DNA of 64,000 nt from Paractinoplanes lichenicola (GCF_016785085.1 NZ_JAENHO010000006.1:124001-188000), one strand, 5' to 3'. Counted from the stretch's first letter, positions 1-8,488 are shown. The notes: generated by a model from the sequence alone, not told the origin. Translations and numbers: made by a program.

Positions 1-61
1 GGACGGACCCTGACCGCTCGGTGATCGTCGCTGTGTCGTCACCCTGACCCCTCCGTCACGT

Positions 62-109
62 GTTGTGGCGCCCGCTGAAACCTATGCCCGTTTCCGGGGG
101 CGCCACAAC
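62..109 (-). terminator. Terminator downstream of enolase
   Basis: A perfect 12-bp inverted repeat (GTTGTGGCGCCC at 62-73, its complement at 98-109) with a 24-nt loop lies 23 bp beyond the enolase stop. It is the expected place for the end of the enolase transcript. There is no clear T-run, as is common for actinobacterial terminators. Confidence 0.65.
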
Positions 110-131
110 TCCATGATCTAGCGGGCGCTCG

Positions 132-1415
132 TCACGCCGTGCGGTAACGCGGGAAAGCGCCCGCACCGGCGTACCGGGCCGCGCCCTCCAGCTGCTCCTC
201 GATGCGCAGGAGCTGGTTGTACTTCGCGACGCGGTCGGACCGGGCCGGGGCGCCGGTCTTGATCTGGCCGCTGCCCACCGCGACGGCCAGGTCGGCGATC
301 GTGGTGTCCTCGGTCTCGCCCGAGCGGTGGCTCATCATCGTCTTGAAGCCGGCCCGGTGGGCCAGGTCGACGGCGTCGAGCGTCTCGGTCAGCGAGCCGA
401 TCTGGTTCACCTTGACCAGCACGGCGTTGGCCGCGCTCTCGGCGATGCCCCGGCCGATGCGGGTCGGGTTGGTGACGAACAGGTCGTCGCCCACGATCTG
501 GATCTTGTCGCCCAGCTCGCCGGTCATCGCGCTCCAGCCGGCCCAGTCCTCCTCGGACAGCGGGTCCTCGATCGAGACGATCGGGTAGTCGGCGGCCAGC
601 TTCGCGTAGTACGCGATCATCTCGTCGGTCGACTTCGGGGTGCCCTCGAAGACGTACGCCCCGTCCTTGTGGAACTCGGTCGCGGCGACGTCCATGGCCA
701 GCACGATGTCGCTGCCCAGGGAGAAGCCGGCGGCCTGCACGGCCTCGGCGATCAGGTCGAGGGCCGACGCGTTGGACGGCAGGCTCGGCGCGAAGCCGCC
801 CTCGTCGCCCAGGCCCGTCGACAGGCCCTTCTTCTTGAGCACCGACTTGAGCGCGTGGTAGACCTCGGCGCCGGTGCGCAGGGCCTCGCGGAAGGTCGGG
901 GCGCCGATCGGCGCGATCATGAACTCCTGCACGTCGACGTTCGAGTCGGCGTGGGCGCCACCGTTGAGGATGTTCATCATCGGCACCGGCAGGACGGCCG
1001 CGTTGGGGCCGCCGACGTAGCGGAACAGCGGCAGCTCGGCGCTCAGCGCGGCCGCCTTGGCCACCGCGAGGGAGACGCCCAGGATCGCGTTCGCGCCCAG
1101 CTCGCTCTTGTCGGCCGTGCCGTCCAGGTCGAGCATCTTCTGGTCGATGAGGCGCTGCTCGCTGGCCTCGTAGCCGACGAGCTCGTCGGCGATCTTGTCT
1201 TCGACGTTCGAGACCGCCTTCTCGACGCCCTTGCCCAGGTAGCGACCCTTGTCGCCGTCCCGCAGCTCGATGGCCTCGAAGGCACCGGTGGAGGCGCCCG
1301 AGGGGACCGCGGCGCGGCCTACCGTGCCGTCGTCCAGCCCGACCTCGACCTCGACGGTCGGGTTGCCCCGGGAGTCCAGGATCTCGCGGGCGACGATCGC
1401 TTCGATGGTGGCCAT
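132..1415 (-). CDS. eno: Enolase (phosphopyruvate hydratase)
   Basis: Converts 2-phosphoglycerate to phosphoenolpyruvate in glycolysis in the cytosol. The 427-residue length is normal for the family. The N-terminal segment (IEAIVAREILDSRGNPTVEV) and the signature LVKVNQIGSLTET followed by SHRSGETED are intact, covering the catalytic lysine and metal site. ATG start at 1415 has an AAGGAG sequence about 11 nt upstream. The gene is transcribed alone, divergent from the PilZ-like gene at 1582. Very secure identification. Confidence 0.98.
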   Translation of the reverse strand: MATIEAIVAREILDSRGNPTVEVEVGLDDGTVGRAAVPSGASTGAFEAIELRDGDKGRYLGKGVEKAVSNVEDKIADELVGYEASEQRLIDQKMLDLDGTADKSELGANAILGVSLAVAKAAALSAELPLFRYVGGPNAAVLPVPMMNILNGGAHADSNVDVQEFMIAPIGAPTFREALRTGAEVYHALKSVLKKKGLSTGLGDEGGFAPSLPSNASALDLIAEAVQAAGFSLGSDIVLAMDVAATEFHKDGAYVFEGTPKSTDEMIAYYAKLAADYPIVSIEDPLSEEDWAGWSAMTGELGDKIQIVGDDLFVTNPTRIGRGIAESAANAVLVKVNQIGSLTETLDAVDLAHRAGFKTMMSHRSGETEDTTIADLAVAVGSGQIKTGAPARSDRVAKYNQLLRIEEQLEGAARYAGAGAFPRYRTA

Positions 1416-1581
1416 GTGTCGTGTCGCTCCTTCATTCAGGCTGCCTTTGGCTGCCGTTCACACCGACCGCGACCCTGCGGCCGACCACGGCACTGAGCGT
1501 ATCGAGCCGTCGTGACGCTCGTACGGTTGCCCTTGGGTTTTGGCTAAGGTCCGGCCGGGGTTCACCGATTACCCCGTCACT

Positions 1582-2211
1582 ATGAGCACACCTACGCTTC
1601 CCGCCGACGGGTCGTTCATCGAGCTGACCTCGTACGGCGAAACGCTGCCCGGAGTTCGCGTCGTGCACACCGCCGGCGCCATGCTCACGCTCTCGCTGGC
1701 CCTCGACAACGTGCCGCCGGCCGGCTCGACCGTCACGCTGCGCTGGGCCACGGCCCCGCGCGGCCGGTACGCCTCGCTCGCGAACGTGACCGCCGTCGAC
1801 GGGAACCGGGTCGACGTGCAGCTGGCCGGGGAGGCCTCCCTGGAGCAGAGCCGGGACTTCGTACGCGGCGGGGGCGGCGAGCCGATCGTGCTGCTCCGGC
1901 CGGACGGGCCGGCCCAGGGCTTCGTGCGCGATCTCAGCGAGCGGGCCGTACGGGCGCAGTTCACCGACGTCGAGGTGCAGCCGGGCGAGGACCTGACACT
2001 GCGCGTCCAGGTGGGCGACGAGGTGGTCGAGTTCGCGGCGCAGGCCGTCAAGGTGAGCTCGATGCGCCAGCAGATCCCGCGCCGGGGCCCGATGATCGTC
2101 GAGATGGTCGCCGTCTTCGCGGGCACCGACGAGCACTCGGCCCGCGTGGTCCGGCGCTACATCATGCACGAGCAGTTGATGGCCCGGGCACGGAGCGCAG
2201 CTTCGCAGTAA
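1582..2211 (+). CDS. PilZ-like domain protein
   Basis: A 209-residue soluble protein with no signal peptide. The pattern of beta-strand-like segments, a LARVLDLS-like stretch (FVRDLSERAVRAQF) and the overall length resemble the YcgR/PilZ-type c-di-GMP proteins found in many actinobacteria, but a full RxxxR ... (D/N)xSxxG c-di-GMP motif is not clear, so nucleotide binding is not established. I chose ATG 1582 (MSTPTLPADG) over an upstream in-frame ATG-less extension from 1540, which would read through the promoter region. No strong ribosome site precedes it, so it may be leaderless or use an alternative start. Function uncertain. Confidence 0.65.
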   Translation: MSTPTLPADGSFIELTSYGETLPGVRVVHTAGAMLTLSLALDNVPPAGSTVTLRWATAPRGRYASLANVTAVDGNRVDVQLAGEASLEQSRDFVRGGGGEPIVLLRPDGPAQGFVRDLSERAVRAQFTDVEVQPGEDLTLRVQVGDEVVEFAAQAVKVSSMRQQIPRRGPMIVEMVAVFAGTDEHSARVVRRYIMHEQLMARARSAASQ

Positions 2212-2244
2212 CTGGTTTGCCTGAGGTTGCGTGGATGGGCCAAG

Positions 2245-2925
2245 GTGTCAGTCGTGCCCACTGTTACGCGCCTTACCGCCGCCGGCCTGACCGCCGCGTG
2301 CGTGGCGCTGCTCGGCACGGCCGGCTGCGGCGACCTCGACGAGGCGAGCGCGGCCCCGCTGAGCCGGGAATCCCTGATCACCGAGACGGCCGGGCAGCTG
2401 GCGGCGGGCGCGGCCCTGACCTATTCGGCGAAATATCAGGTGGCCGGCGGCGAGCTCGCCACGGTGAACCGCGCCCAGCGCCCGCTCCGCGCGTCGTACG
2501 TCTATCCCGGCGGCCGCCTGATCGTGACGTCGACCGTCACCATCAAGTGCACGGCGTCGACCTGCGAATCCGACACGGCCGACCCCGCCGCCGCGGCCAC
2601 GCTCGACAACGGCCCGCTGATCTCGGCCGAGGCCGTCCAGGCGATGCTGGCCACGGCCGCCCTCGACCCGGTCGTCGAAACCACCCAGCACGACACGACG
2701 ATCGCCGGCCGCCACGCCACTTGCCTGTCGCTCTCCGGCGTCGACAACACCCCGGCCGACGAGTTCGACCTGTGCGTGACCAACGAGGGCACCCTGGCCA
2801 GCTTCACGGCCACCATCGACGGCGTCCGCATCGACCAGGCCCTGACGTCCCTCCGCGAAGACCTCCCGGACGACGCCTTCCTGGTCCCCACGAACGCCAA
2901 AATGATCGACAAGTCGACGAAGTAG
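2245..2925 (+). CDS. Putative lipoprotein
   Basis: A 226-residue exported protein. The N-terminus has a hydrophobic stretch ending in the lipobox LGTAGC with Cys28 as the acylation site, so it should be anchored to the outer face of the membrane. The rest is rich in beta-strand-like sequence with two Cys (KCTASTC) that could form a disulfide. I chose GTG 2245 because it puts a short positive n-region directly before the hydrophobic core; a TTG at 2227 is possible. I do not recognise the family; the general layout recalls LppX/LprG-type carriers but that is not supported by a specific motif. Confidence 0.75.
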   Translation: MSVVPTVTRLTAAGLTAACVALLGTAGCGDLDEASAAPLSRESLITETAGQLAAGAALTYSAKYQVAGGELATVNRAQRPLRASYVYPGGRLIVTSTVTIKCTASTCESDTADPAAAATLDNGPLISAEAVQAMLATAALDPVVETTQHDTTIAGRHATCLSLSGVDNTPADEFDLCVTNEGTLASFTATIDGVRIDQALTSLREDLPDDAFLVPTNAKMIDKSTK

Positions 2926-3067
2926 CCCCCTGCCCGTTCTTCCTGACTCCCTCCTCCTGCCAACCTCCTCCATGCCCGGCGGCCCTCCTTCCCCCGCTCT
3001 CCCGGCCGCGTCCCTTCCCCGCGCCTTGCCCTGCCCCCCGCGCCTTGCCCTGCTCCCCTCGCGCCCG
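2926..3067 (+). other. Pyrimidine-rich intergenic stretch
   Basis: About 140 bp between the lipoprotein gene and the ECF sigma promoter is strongly C+T-biased on the plus strand and includes a near-duplicated GCGCCTTGCCCTGC segment (around 3032 and 3052). I see no gene or hairpin in it. Confidence 0.6.
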
Positions 3068-3094
3068 TGAACCTTTCTCCCCTTCCGCCCGACT
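3068..3094 (+). promoter_or_regulatory. Possible ECF-type promoter of the sigma-factor gene
   Basis: TGAACC at 3068-3073 and CGACT at 3090-3094 are 16 bp apart, resembling the GAAC/CG-T pattern of ECF-dependent promoters. It lies 20 bp before the sigma-factor start, which would suit autoregulation. Based on two short matches only. Confidence 0.3.
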
Positions 3095-3114
3095 GAATGC
3101 TCAGGGAGGTGGGG

Positions 3115-3666
3115 ATGAGCGACGAGCTTCTGGTCGTCCGATGCCAGCTCGGGGAGCGTGACGCGTTCGCCGAGCTGGTTCGCGAGTGGCACGGTGCGGT
3201 CGAGCGATACGTCACCCGGATGCTGGGACGCGGTGACGACGACGTGGTGCAGGAAGTGTGGCTGGCGGTGGTCAAGGGGCTGCCCCGGCTGCGGGAGCCC
3301 GAACGGTTCGCTCCGTGGCTGTTCACGATCGCCCGGCGGGCCGTCATGAACCGGCTGCGGGAGGCCTACGCCCCCACGGCCGAGCCGCTGGATCAACCGC
3401 AGCCGACGTCGGGGCGCGGGATCTCGACGCCGGTGTGGGAGCCGCCCGCATCGGAGGCGGTGGTCGATCGCGAGGCGATGGCGGGGGCGTTGGCGGCGCT
3501 GCCGGCCCGGGAGCGCGAAGTGCTGCTGCTCTTCTATCTCGAGGATCTGCCGCTGGACGCCTGCGCGCAGATCTGCGGGGTGCCGGTCGGCACGATCAAG
3601 TCGCGGCTCCACCGGGCCCGGCGGCTGTTGCGGGAGGAGCTGACGCGAGAGGGGTACGAGGCATGA
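3115..3666 (+). CDS. ECF-family RNA polymerase sigma factor
   Basis: 183 residues. Region 2 covers roughly residues 8-75 (RDAFAELVREWHGAVERYVTRM, then FAPWLFTIARRAVMNRLRE) and region 4 the last 60 residues, where ALPAREREVLLLFYLEDLPL and GVPVGTIKSRLHRARRLLREEL form the helix-turn-helix that reads the -35 element. It has no C-terminal extension. ATG 3115 is preceded by GGGAGGTGGGG. Its stop overlaps the start of the next gene by 4 bp (ATGA), so the membrane protein downstream is probably its partner, though it lacks an obvious zinc-binding anti-sigma motif. Target genes cannot be inferred. Confidence 0.92.
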   Translation: MSDELLVVRCQLGERDAFAELVREWHGAVERYVTRMLGRGDDDVVQEVWLAVVKGLPRLREPERFAPWLFTIARRAVMNRLREAYAPTAEPLDQPQPTSGRGISTPVWEPPASEAVVDREAMAGALAALPAREREVLLLFYLEDLPLDACAQICGVPVGTIKSRLHRARRLLREELTREGYEA

Positions 3667-4103
3667 CGCCGGAAGACGTGCTGGGACGACTGGACGCACG
3701 GCTGTCGCCCGGGCGGCGGATCGCGTACGTGGTGGTGGCCCTGGCCGGGCTGGTCGGGAGCGCGCTGATCGGGCTGTTGTGGGCGACCGAGCCGGCGCTC
3801 CCCACCCGTACGGGCGTGGCCTTTGCCGTGCTGATCGCGATCGGCCTGAGCTGGACGGTGGTCGGCACGTGGGCGGTCACCCGGCGGACACCACTGTTCG
3901 CACGCGATCGGGTGGTTGCGGGGTGGCTGGGGTTGGCGGCGTGGGCCGTCTTCGCGGGCGGGGCGCTGATCGTCGCTCCCGGCGTACGGGGGTGGCCGTT
4001 CGTGGTTGTCGGCGCGCTCGGCGTCGCGGCGGTGGTCGCCCTGGTCAGCGCGCTGCGAACCCGGTCCGCCCTGCTGCGTCGCAAGGCCGAGCTGGGTGGC
4101 TAG
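3663..4103 (+). CDS. Small membrane protein coupled to the ECF sigma factor
   Basis: 146 residues with a short cytosolic N-terminus (MTPEDVLGRLDARLS) and four predicted hydrophobic helices. It starts inside the sigma-factor stop codon (ATGA overlap), so the two are made together. The position suggests a sensor or anti-sigma role, but no HxxxCxxC zinc motif is present, so this is only context. Its last 59 bp overlap the 3' end of the converging kinase-like gene. Confidence 0.75.
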   Translation: MTPEDVLGRLDARLSPGRRIAYVVVALAGLVGSALIGLLWATEPALPTRTGVAFAVLIAIGLSWTVVGTWAVTRRTPLFARDRVVAGWLGLAAWAVFAGGALIVAPGVRGWPFVVVGALGVAAVVALVSALRTRSALLRRKAELGG

Positions 4104-5160
4104 GCTCGATCAAAACCTCGAGCAGCCCCCGTACGGCCTGAGCCCGCGCCCGCTGCCAGCCGCGCAAGGTGGGATGGCCGGGCGGCGCGGGCAGCACCGA
4201 TCGGTAACGCCACATCCCGCCGAGGGCAGCGACAAACCGTCCCGCCCCGCCCGGAAGCGTGCCGAGAACCCTGCGAGCGGCCTCGAGCGCAGCCGCGGGC
4301 CCGTCATGGTGTCCACTACCCACGATGTCGGCGGCGAGCCGGGCCCGATCGAGCCAGTCGGCCCCCGCACACCCGAAACTCCAATCGACCAGCACCACCC
4401 GCCCACCGGCACCGGCTGTCGACTCACGCGGACCGACTATCGCCGCCAAGCCCGGAACCGCAGCGCTTGCGGGAGCGGCGGCTGTGCTCGGGATGTCGGC
4501 CGGTTCGGGGCCGGGGTCGATCACGGCGTTGTCGGCGCGGATGTCCTGGTGCACCAGGGTTCGGCCGGCTGTCCACTGGGGCCAGCCGGCCGACAGCCGG
4601 GCGAGGGCGGGGGCGTGCTCGCGTTCCCACGGGTCGAGCCGGCCGGGATGTTCGGTCAGGAGCCGATGCCAGCCGTCGAGGTCGGTGAGCAGGTCGGCGA
4701 TCGGTGGCAGGACCGGCGGCGCTGCGATTCCGGCGAGCGTCTCGCAGGCTGCGGTGACCAGGCGGATGCCGTCGTCGGTCCACGGCGGGCCGGCCGGGAC
4801 TCCCTCGGCGGCCGTCATCACCAGCGCACACCAGTCGCCGACTTCGGTCACGCCGAGCAGTCGGGGTGCGGGCACCGACCGGGGCAGGGCCGCCAGGACC
4901 ACCGCCTCCTGCTTGTAGAACCGGTGTGACTCGCTGCTCGCGCTCGCGGCGACGGCCTTGACGAAGACCCGCCGCCCGTCGGCCAGCTCCACGATCGCCG
5001 CCGGGCCGGGTGACATGCCTCCGCTCACGTCACGGCTCGCACACATCCGCGCGCCGAGGACTTGTTCCACCGCCAGCCGGACTTCCGCGGGCACGGATCG
5101 CCAGGCCGGCCGCCGTGCGAACAAACCCGGCGCGGCGAAGTCGGGCATGGACGAAGACAT
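4045..5160 (-). CDS. Aminoglycoside phosphotransferase (APH)-like kinase
   Basis: 371 residues with the small-molecule kinase fold. ADGRRVFVKAVAA holds the ATP-binding lysine near residue 60. The catalytic loop is HQDIRADN near residue 205 and the metal-binding Asp is in LVDWSFG near residue 258. An insertion rich in Ala/Pro separates the two. ATG 5160 has GGAGG 4 nt upstream. An in-frame upstream extension through the 21-bp repeats (MGGAGAALGG...) is rejected. Substrate unknown; resistance is not implied, since this family also covers choline, fructosamine and other kinases. The 3' end overlaps the convergent membrane-protein gene by 59 bp. Confidence 0.85.
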   Translation of the reverse strand: MSSSMPDFAAPGLFARRPAWRSVPAEVRLAVEQVLGARMCASRDVSGGMSPGPAAIVELADGRRVFVKAVAASASSESHRFYKQEAVVLAALPRSVPAPRLLGVTEVGDWCALVMTAAEGVPAGPPWTDDGIRLVTAACETLAGIAAPPVLPPIADLLTDLDGWHRLLTEHPGRLDPWEREHAPALARLSAGWPQWTAGRTLVHQDIRADNAVIDPGPEPADIPSTAAAPASAAVPGLAAIVGPRESTAGAGGRVVLVDWSFGCAGADWLDRARLAADIVGSGHHDGPAAALEAARRVLGTLPGGAGRFVAALGGMWRYRSVLPAPPGHPTLRGWQRARAQAVRGLLEVLIEPSHPARPCDAAGRTGFAAR

Positions 5161-5179
5161 GCGACCTCCAAGCCTCAGG

Positions 5180-5326
5180 GCCGTCCCAGCATCGCTCAAA
5201 GCCGTCCCAGCATCGCTCAAAGCCGTCCCAGCGCCGCCCAAGGCCGCCCCAGCGCCGCCCAAGGCCGCCCCAGCGCCGCCCAAGGCCGCCCCAGCGCCGC
5301 CCAAGGCCGCCCCAGCGCCGCTCAGG
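5180..5326. repeat. 21-bp tandem repeat array (7 full copies)
   Basis: Seven head-to-tail 21-bp units run from 5180: two copies of GCCGTCCCAGCATCGCTCAAA, one hybrid, three of GCCGCCCCAGCGCCGCCCAAG, and one ending CTCAGG, followed by a degenerate part-copy. The array fills most of the gap between the DUF885 gene and the kinase gene. Because the unit is a multiple of three it stays open in several frames, but nothing marks it as translated. Confidence 0.9.
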
Positions 5327-5361
5327 GCCGTCCCATCGGCGGCGCCCGGGGCCGGAGGCGG

Positions 5362-6978
5362 TCAGACGCCGAGCAGGGTGCGCAGGTGGCGGGGTGGTGG
5401 GGAGCCGTGGGCGAGCATGGCGTCGTGCCAGGCCTTGGGGGTGGCGCCGAAGGGGCGGGCCGCGGCGATGGAGGCGACCTCGGTGTAGCCGACGAAATAA
5501 GTCGAGAGCTGAGTCGAGGTGAGCAGCGCGCGACGCCACTTGCCGGCGGCCTCGCCCTCCTCCTGGAAGCCGGCGCCCGTCATCATCGCCATGGCCTCGG
5601 CCTCCTGCAGGTCTTCGCAGTGGACGAGCTGGTCGATGATCGCGTTGAGGCTCATGCGCAGCTGCATCTTGAGCTGTTGCAGGCGCACCGGCAGGCCCCC
5701 GAAGCCCAGGTCGGCCATCGCCTCCTCGGCGTAGACCGCCCAGCCCTCGACGAACGGGCCCGACCAGCCCAGCGCGCGCACCCGGGTCGCGGCCCGGAAG
5801 CGCCGCGAGTGGGCGATCTGCAGGAAGTGGCCGGGCATCGCCTCGTGGACGGTCAGGTCGCGGAGCATGTGGTCGTTGTATTCGCGATAGAACGACTCGA
5901 CGCGCTCGGCCGGCCAGTCGGAGGGCGTCGGCGAGATGCAGTAGAACGTCGGCACGTCGGCCGTCTCGAGCGGGCCGGGCGGGTCGCAATAGGCCACGGC
6001 GACGCCGCGCGCGAACTCCGGCATCTCTTCGATGACGCACGGGTCGTCGAGCAGGGTGACCATGTCGTGCTCGCGGACGAACTCGGTCGCCTCGCCCATC
6101 GTGAGCTTGGCCAGCTCGACGATCGTGTCGTTGGCCGGATGCTGCGCACCCAGGTCGCCGAGGGCGCGGCGGACCGTCTCGTCGGTGGCCGGGCCGCCGG
6201 TCAGCTCGGCGGCCGCCGCACGCAGGCGCTCGCCGACCTGGTCGAGATTGGCCCGGGCCCGCGAGAGCACCTCGGCCGCGGGCAGTTCGGTGTCGAGCGT
6301 GTGCCAGAGGCGGGCCTCCCACAGGCGACGGCCCAGGCGCGGGTCGCGGCCGGGCTCGCCGCTGTCGACCCGGGCGTGCAGCCAGCCGTCGAACTCCTCG
6401 AGCGCCTTGAGCGCGGCGGCCGAGGACGGCTCGAGCGCGCCCCGCATGCCCGGCTCCTGCTCGAGCAGGGCGGGCAGCTCGTCGCGGATCAGCGCGGCCG
6501 TGCCCGCGAACTGGCCGATCGCCGTCTCGGCGTGGATGCGCGGCACATCGCGCAGGACGGCCCGGGCCGTGGCCAGCGCGTCGGGGATGGCCGCGAGCCG
6601 GCCGCCGAGGCTGGCCAGCCGCTCCTCAGCCGGGGCGAACTGGCGGGAGATCAGCGCGTGCAGCAGCGGGCCGGGGTTGTGCTCCAGCGGATTCCACTCG
6701 TGCTCACGCACGTCGCCCAGCTCGAACAGGCCGCGCTCGGCCATCGCGCTGAGCATGGCGTGATCGACCTGATCCTCCGGGTCGAGCGCGTCGGCGTCGA
6801 CGCCGGAGAGAGCGTCGGTCGCGTCGCGCAGCATGGCGACCTGAGCGTCGACCGCGCCCGGGGAGAAGTCGGGCAGGCGGTCGTCGAACCGGTGGTCACC
6901 CGAATAGGTGGCCAGCCCGGGGTCGCTTTCGAGCAGGGCGTCGACGATGCGCTCGGCGAGCGGTACGAACTCCGGCAT
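5362..6978 (-). CDS. DUF885 family protein (putative zinc metallopeptidase)
   Basis: 538 residues, the usual size for DUF885 proteins. The family hallmark HEAMPGH, an HExxxGH-type metal site, lies near residue 376 (TVHEAMPGHFLQIAHSRR), with WAVYAEEAM further on that supplies the third ligand glutamate. There is no signal peptide, so it should be cytosolic. ATG 6978 (MPEFVPLAER) is chosen; a longer reading from 7269 runs through mazG and is rejected. It starts 10 bp after the mazG stop and is probably cotranscribed with it. Substrate unknown. Confidence 0.88.
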   Translation of the reverse strand: MPEFVPLAERIVDALLESDPGLATYSGDHRFDDRLPDFSPGAVDAQVAMLRDATDALSGVDADALDPEDQVDHAMLSAMAERGLFELGDVREHEWNPLEHNPGPLLHALISRQFAPAEERLASLGGRLAAIPDALATARAVLRDVPRIHAETAIGQFAGTAALIRDELPALLEQEPGMRGALEPSSAAALKALEEFDGWLHARVDSGEPGRDPRLGRRLWEARLWHTLDTELPAAEVLSRARANLDQVGERLRAAAAELTGGPATDETVRRALGDLGAQHPANDTIVELAKLTMGEATEFVREHDMVTLLDDPCVIEEMPEFARGVAVAYCDPPGPLETADVPTFYCISPTPSDWPAERVESFYREYNDHMLRDLTVHEAMPGHFLQIAHSRRFRAATRVRALGWSGPFVEGWAVYAEEAMADLGFGGLPVRLQQLKMQLRMSLNAIIDQLVHCEDLQEAEAMAMMTGAGFQEEGEAAGKWRRALLTSTQLSTYFVGYTEVASIAAARPFGATPKAWHDAMLAHGSPPPRHLRTLLGV

Positions 6979-6988
6979 GTCGTGAAAC

Positions 6989-7999
6989 CTACTCGGCCGG
7001 TCCGACAATTTTGAGGACCGTCGCTTTTGCGGGCGCCGTCTCGACCTTGGGCTCGACCGCTCGCACGGCCTCCGCGTATTCCAACGCCGTACGCCGGAGG
7101 GCCTGCTCGGCGTCGCCGCCCTCGGCCACGATGCGGAACAGCCGGGCGCCGAGCTCGGACCCTTCTGGCAGCGGCACGTCGAGCCCGGCCCGCCCCGTAC
7201 GGGAAAGGATCTTGGCGGCCAGGGCGAGGGCGGGCTGGCTGAGCGCGATGCCGTCGAGCACAGAGTCACGGGTCTTCTCGGCCTTCTTGATGGCGTCCCA
7301 GTTGCGGGTGATCTCGTCGATGTCGGCCACCTCGACCCCCGCGAACACGTGCGGATTGCGGCGCACCATCTTGTCGACCAGGCCGGCCGCGACGTCGTCG
7401 ACGGTCCAAGCTTCGTCCTCGGGAAGCTCCTCGGCCAGCCGCGCGTGCAGCACGATCTGCAGCAGCACGTCGCCCAGCTCCTCGCGCAGCGCGTCGGTGT
7501 CGTCCGCCTCGATCGCGTCGTACGCCTCGTAGCTCTCCTCGAGCAGGTAGGGCGCGAGCGTACGGTGGTTCTGGGCCCGCTTCCACGGGTCGCCGCCCGG
7601 CGAGACCAGCCGGTCCATCACCGCCACCGCGTCGAGCAGCCGCGCCCCCGGCGGATCCCACGACCCGTAGATCAGCTCGAGCTCGGCCAGCCCCGGCTCC
7701 CGCGCCAGCCGCAACCCCAGCCCCCGCGCGAACGCCTCGTCCCCCGTCGGCCCGGCCAGCCAAACAACCGCGGCATCCCCTTCAGCCTCCCCCTCGGCGG
7801 CCCCCAGCTCGGCGATCAGCAGCTCGGGGTCGCTCTCGATGACCGTGACCGGCACGCCGCTCTTACGCAGCGCCTCGGCCTGCTCACTCTCGCCACCCGC
7901 GAACACCGGATGAGCCCGCACCACATCCCAGGCGGCCGCGGTCAGCAACCCAGCAGGCAGGCGCGGCGAGGTGACAAGCAGAAAGATCCGTGCGGTCAT
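6989..7999 (-). CDS. mazG: MazG-family nucleoside triphosphate pyrophosphohydrolase
   Basis: 336 residues. The N-terminal ~120 residues look like the tetrapyrrole-methylase-like extension seen in actinobacterial MazG. The catalytic MazG domain follows: PWKRAQNHRTLAPYLLEESYEAYDAI and DALREELGDVLLQIVLHA give the EExxE ... ExxD metal-binding set. The family removes aberrant or excess NTPs. It forms a leftward unit with DUF885, and lies downstream of mfd and the SurA-like gene, a common actinobacterial arrangement. Confidence 0.95.
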   Translation of the reverse strand: MTARIFLLVTSPRLPAGLLTAAAWDVVRAHPVFAGGESEQAEALRKSGVPVTVIESDPELLIAELGAAEGEAEGDAAVVWLAGPTGDEAFARGLGLRLAREPGLAELELIYGSWDPPGARLLDAVAVMDRLVSPGGDPWKRAQNHRTLAPYLLEESYEAYDAIEADDTDALREELGDVLLQIVLHARLAEELPEDEAWTVDDVAAGLVDKMVRRNPHVFAGVEVADIDEITRNWDAIKKAEKTRDSVLDGIALSQPALALAAKILSRTGRAGLDVPLPEGSELGARLFRIVAEGGDAEQALRRTALEYAEAVRAVEPKVETAPAKATVLKIVGPAE

Positions 8000-8458
8000 G
8001 TGCGCAACTTTGCCACCCGGGAGCAGCCACCACCTCCCCCACCCGCCCTGGGAGATATAAGGACGCTACTGCTTGTCAAGCCCGCGAACCGGGTTGTCCA
8101 CAGGCCCAAGCAAGTCATCCACAGAGACGTCAGTCACAGCGCCAGAGCGGCCAACAGCAGCGGCGCAGGGGCGGGCAACGCGCCGGCGCAGGGCGGGCAG
8201 TGCGGCGGCGCCGGGCAGTGCGGCGGCGCCGGGCAGTGCGGCGGCGCCAGAGCGGGCAGTGCGGCGGCGCCAGAGCGGCCGGTAGCGGCGGCGCAGGGGC
8301 GGGCAATGCGCCGACGCCGGAGCGGGCAGTGCGGCGGCGCAGGGCGGACAGTGCGGCGGTGCAGGGCGGGCAGTGCGACGGTGCAAGGGCGGGCAACGCG
8401 GCGGCGCCGGAGCGGCTAGTGGCAGCGGCGCAGGGGCGGGCACTGCGGCGAACGAAAC
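8000..8458. repeat. GC-rich imperfect repeat region between mazG and the SurA-like gene
   Basis: About 460 bp without a supportable gene. From roughly 8160 to 8450 it is made of imperfect 18-24-bp units around GGGCAGTGCGGCGGCGCC; three 18-bp copies are in direct tandem near 8199-8252, later ones are spaced by AGAGC or AGGGC. The first 150 bp hold the mazG promoter side and two DnaA-box-like sequences. Open frames on both strands here are by-products of the repeat length. Confidence 0.8.
8094..8123 (+). promoter_or_regulatory. Pair of DnaA-box-like sequences
   Basis: TTGTCCACA at 8094-8102 matches the actinobacterial DnaA box, and TCATCCACA at 8115-8123 is a one-to-two base variant on the same strand. 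Both lie in the non-coding region upstream of mazG. Confidence 0.5.
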
Positions 8459-8488
8459 GGGCCCGGCCCCACTGACAGGGCCGGGCCC
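8459..8488 (-). terminator. Terminator downstream of the SurA-like gene
   Basis: Perfect 11-bp inverted repeat GGGCCCGGCCC (8459-8469) with complement at 8478-8488 and an 8-nt loop, 24 bp beyond the stop at 8513. Orientation fits the end of the leftward mfd/SurA-like transcript. Confidence 0.75.

Noticed and set aside
4045..5160. Aminoglycoside resistance gene
   Set aside because: The kinase fold is shared by many small-molecule kinases, and no resistance-specific motif is seen, so a resistance role is not claimed.
5030..7014. Long open frames in both directions across the 21-bp array and the DUF885/kinase genes
   Set aside because: They follow from high GC and a repeat length that is a multiple of three; the real genes have ribosome sites and family motifs.
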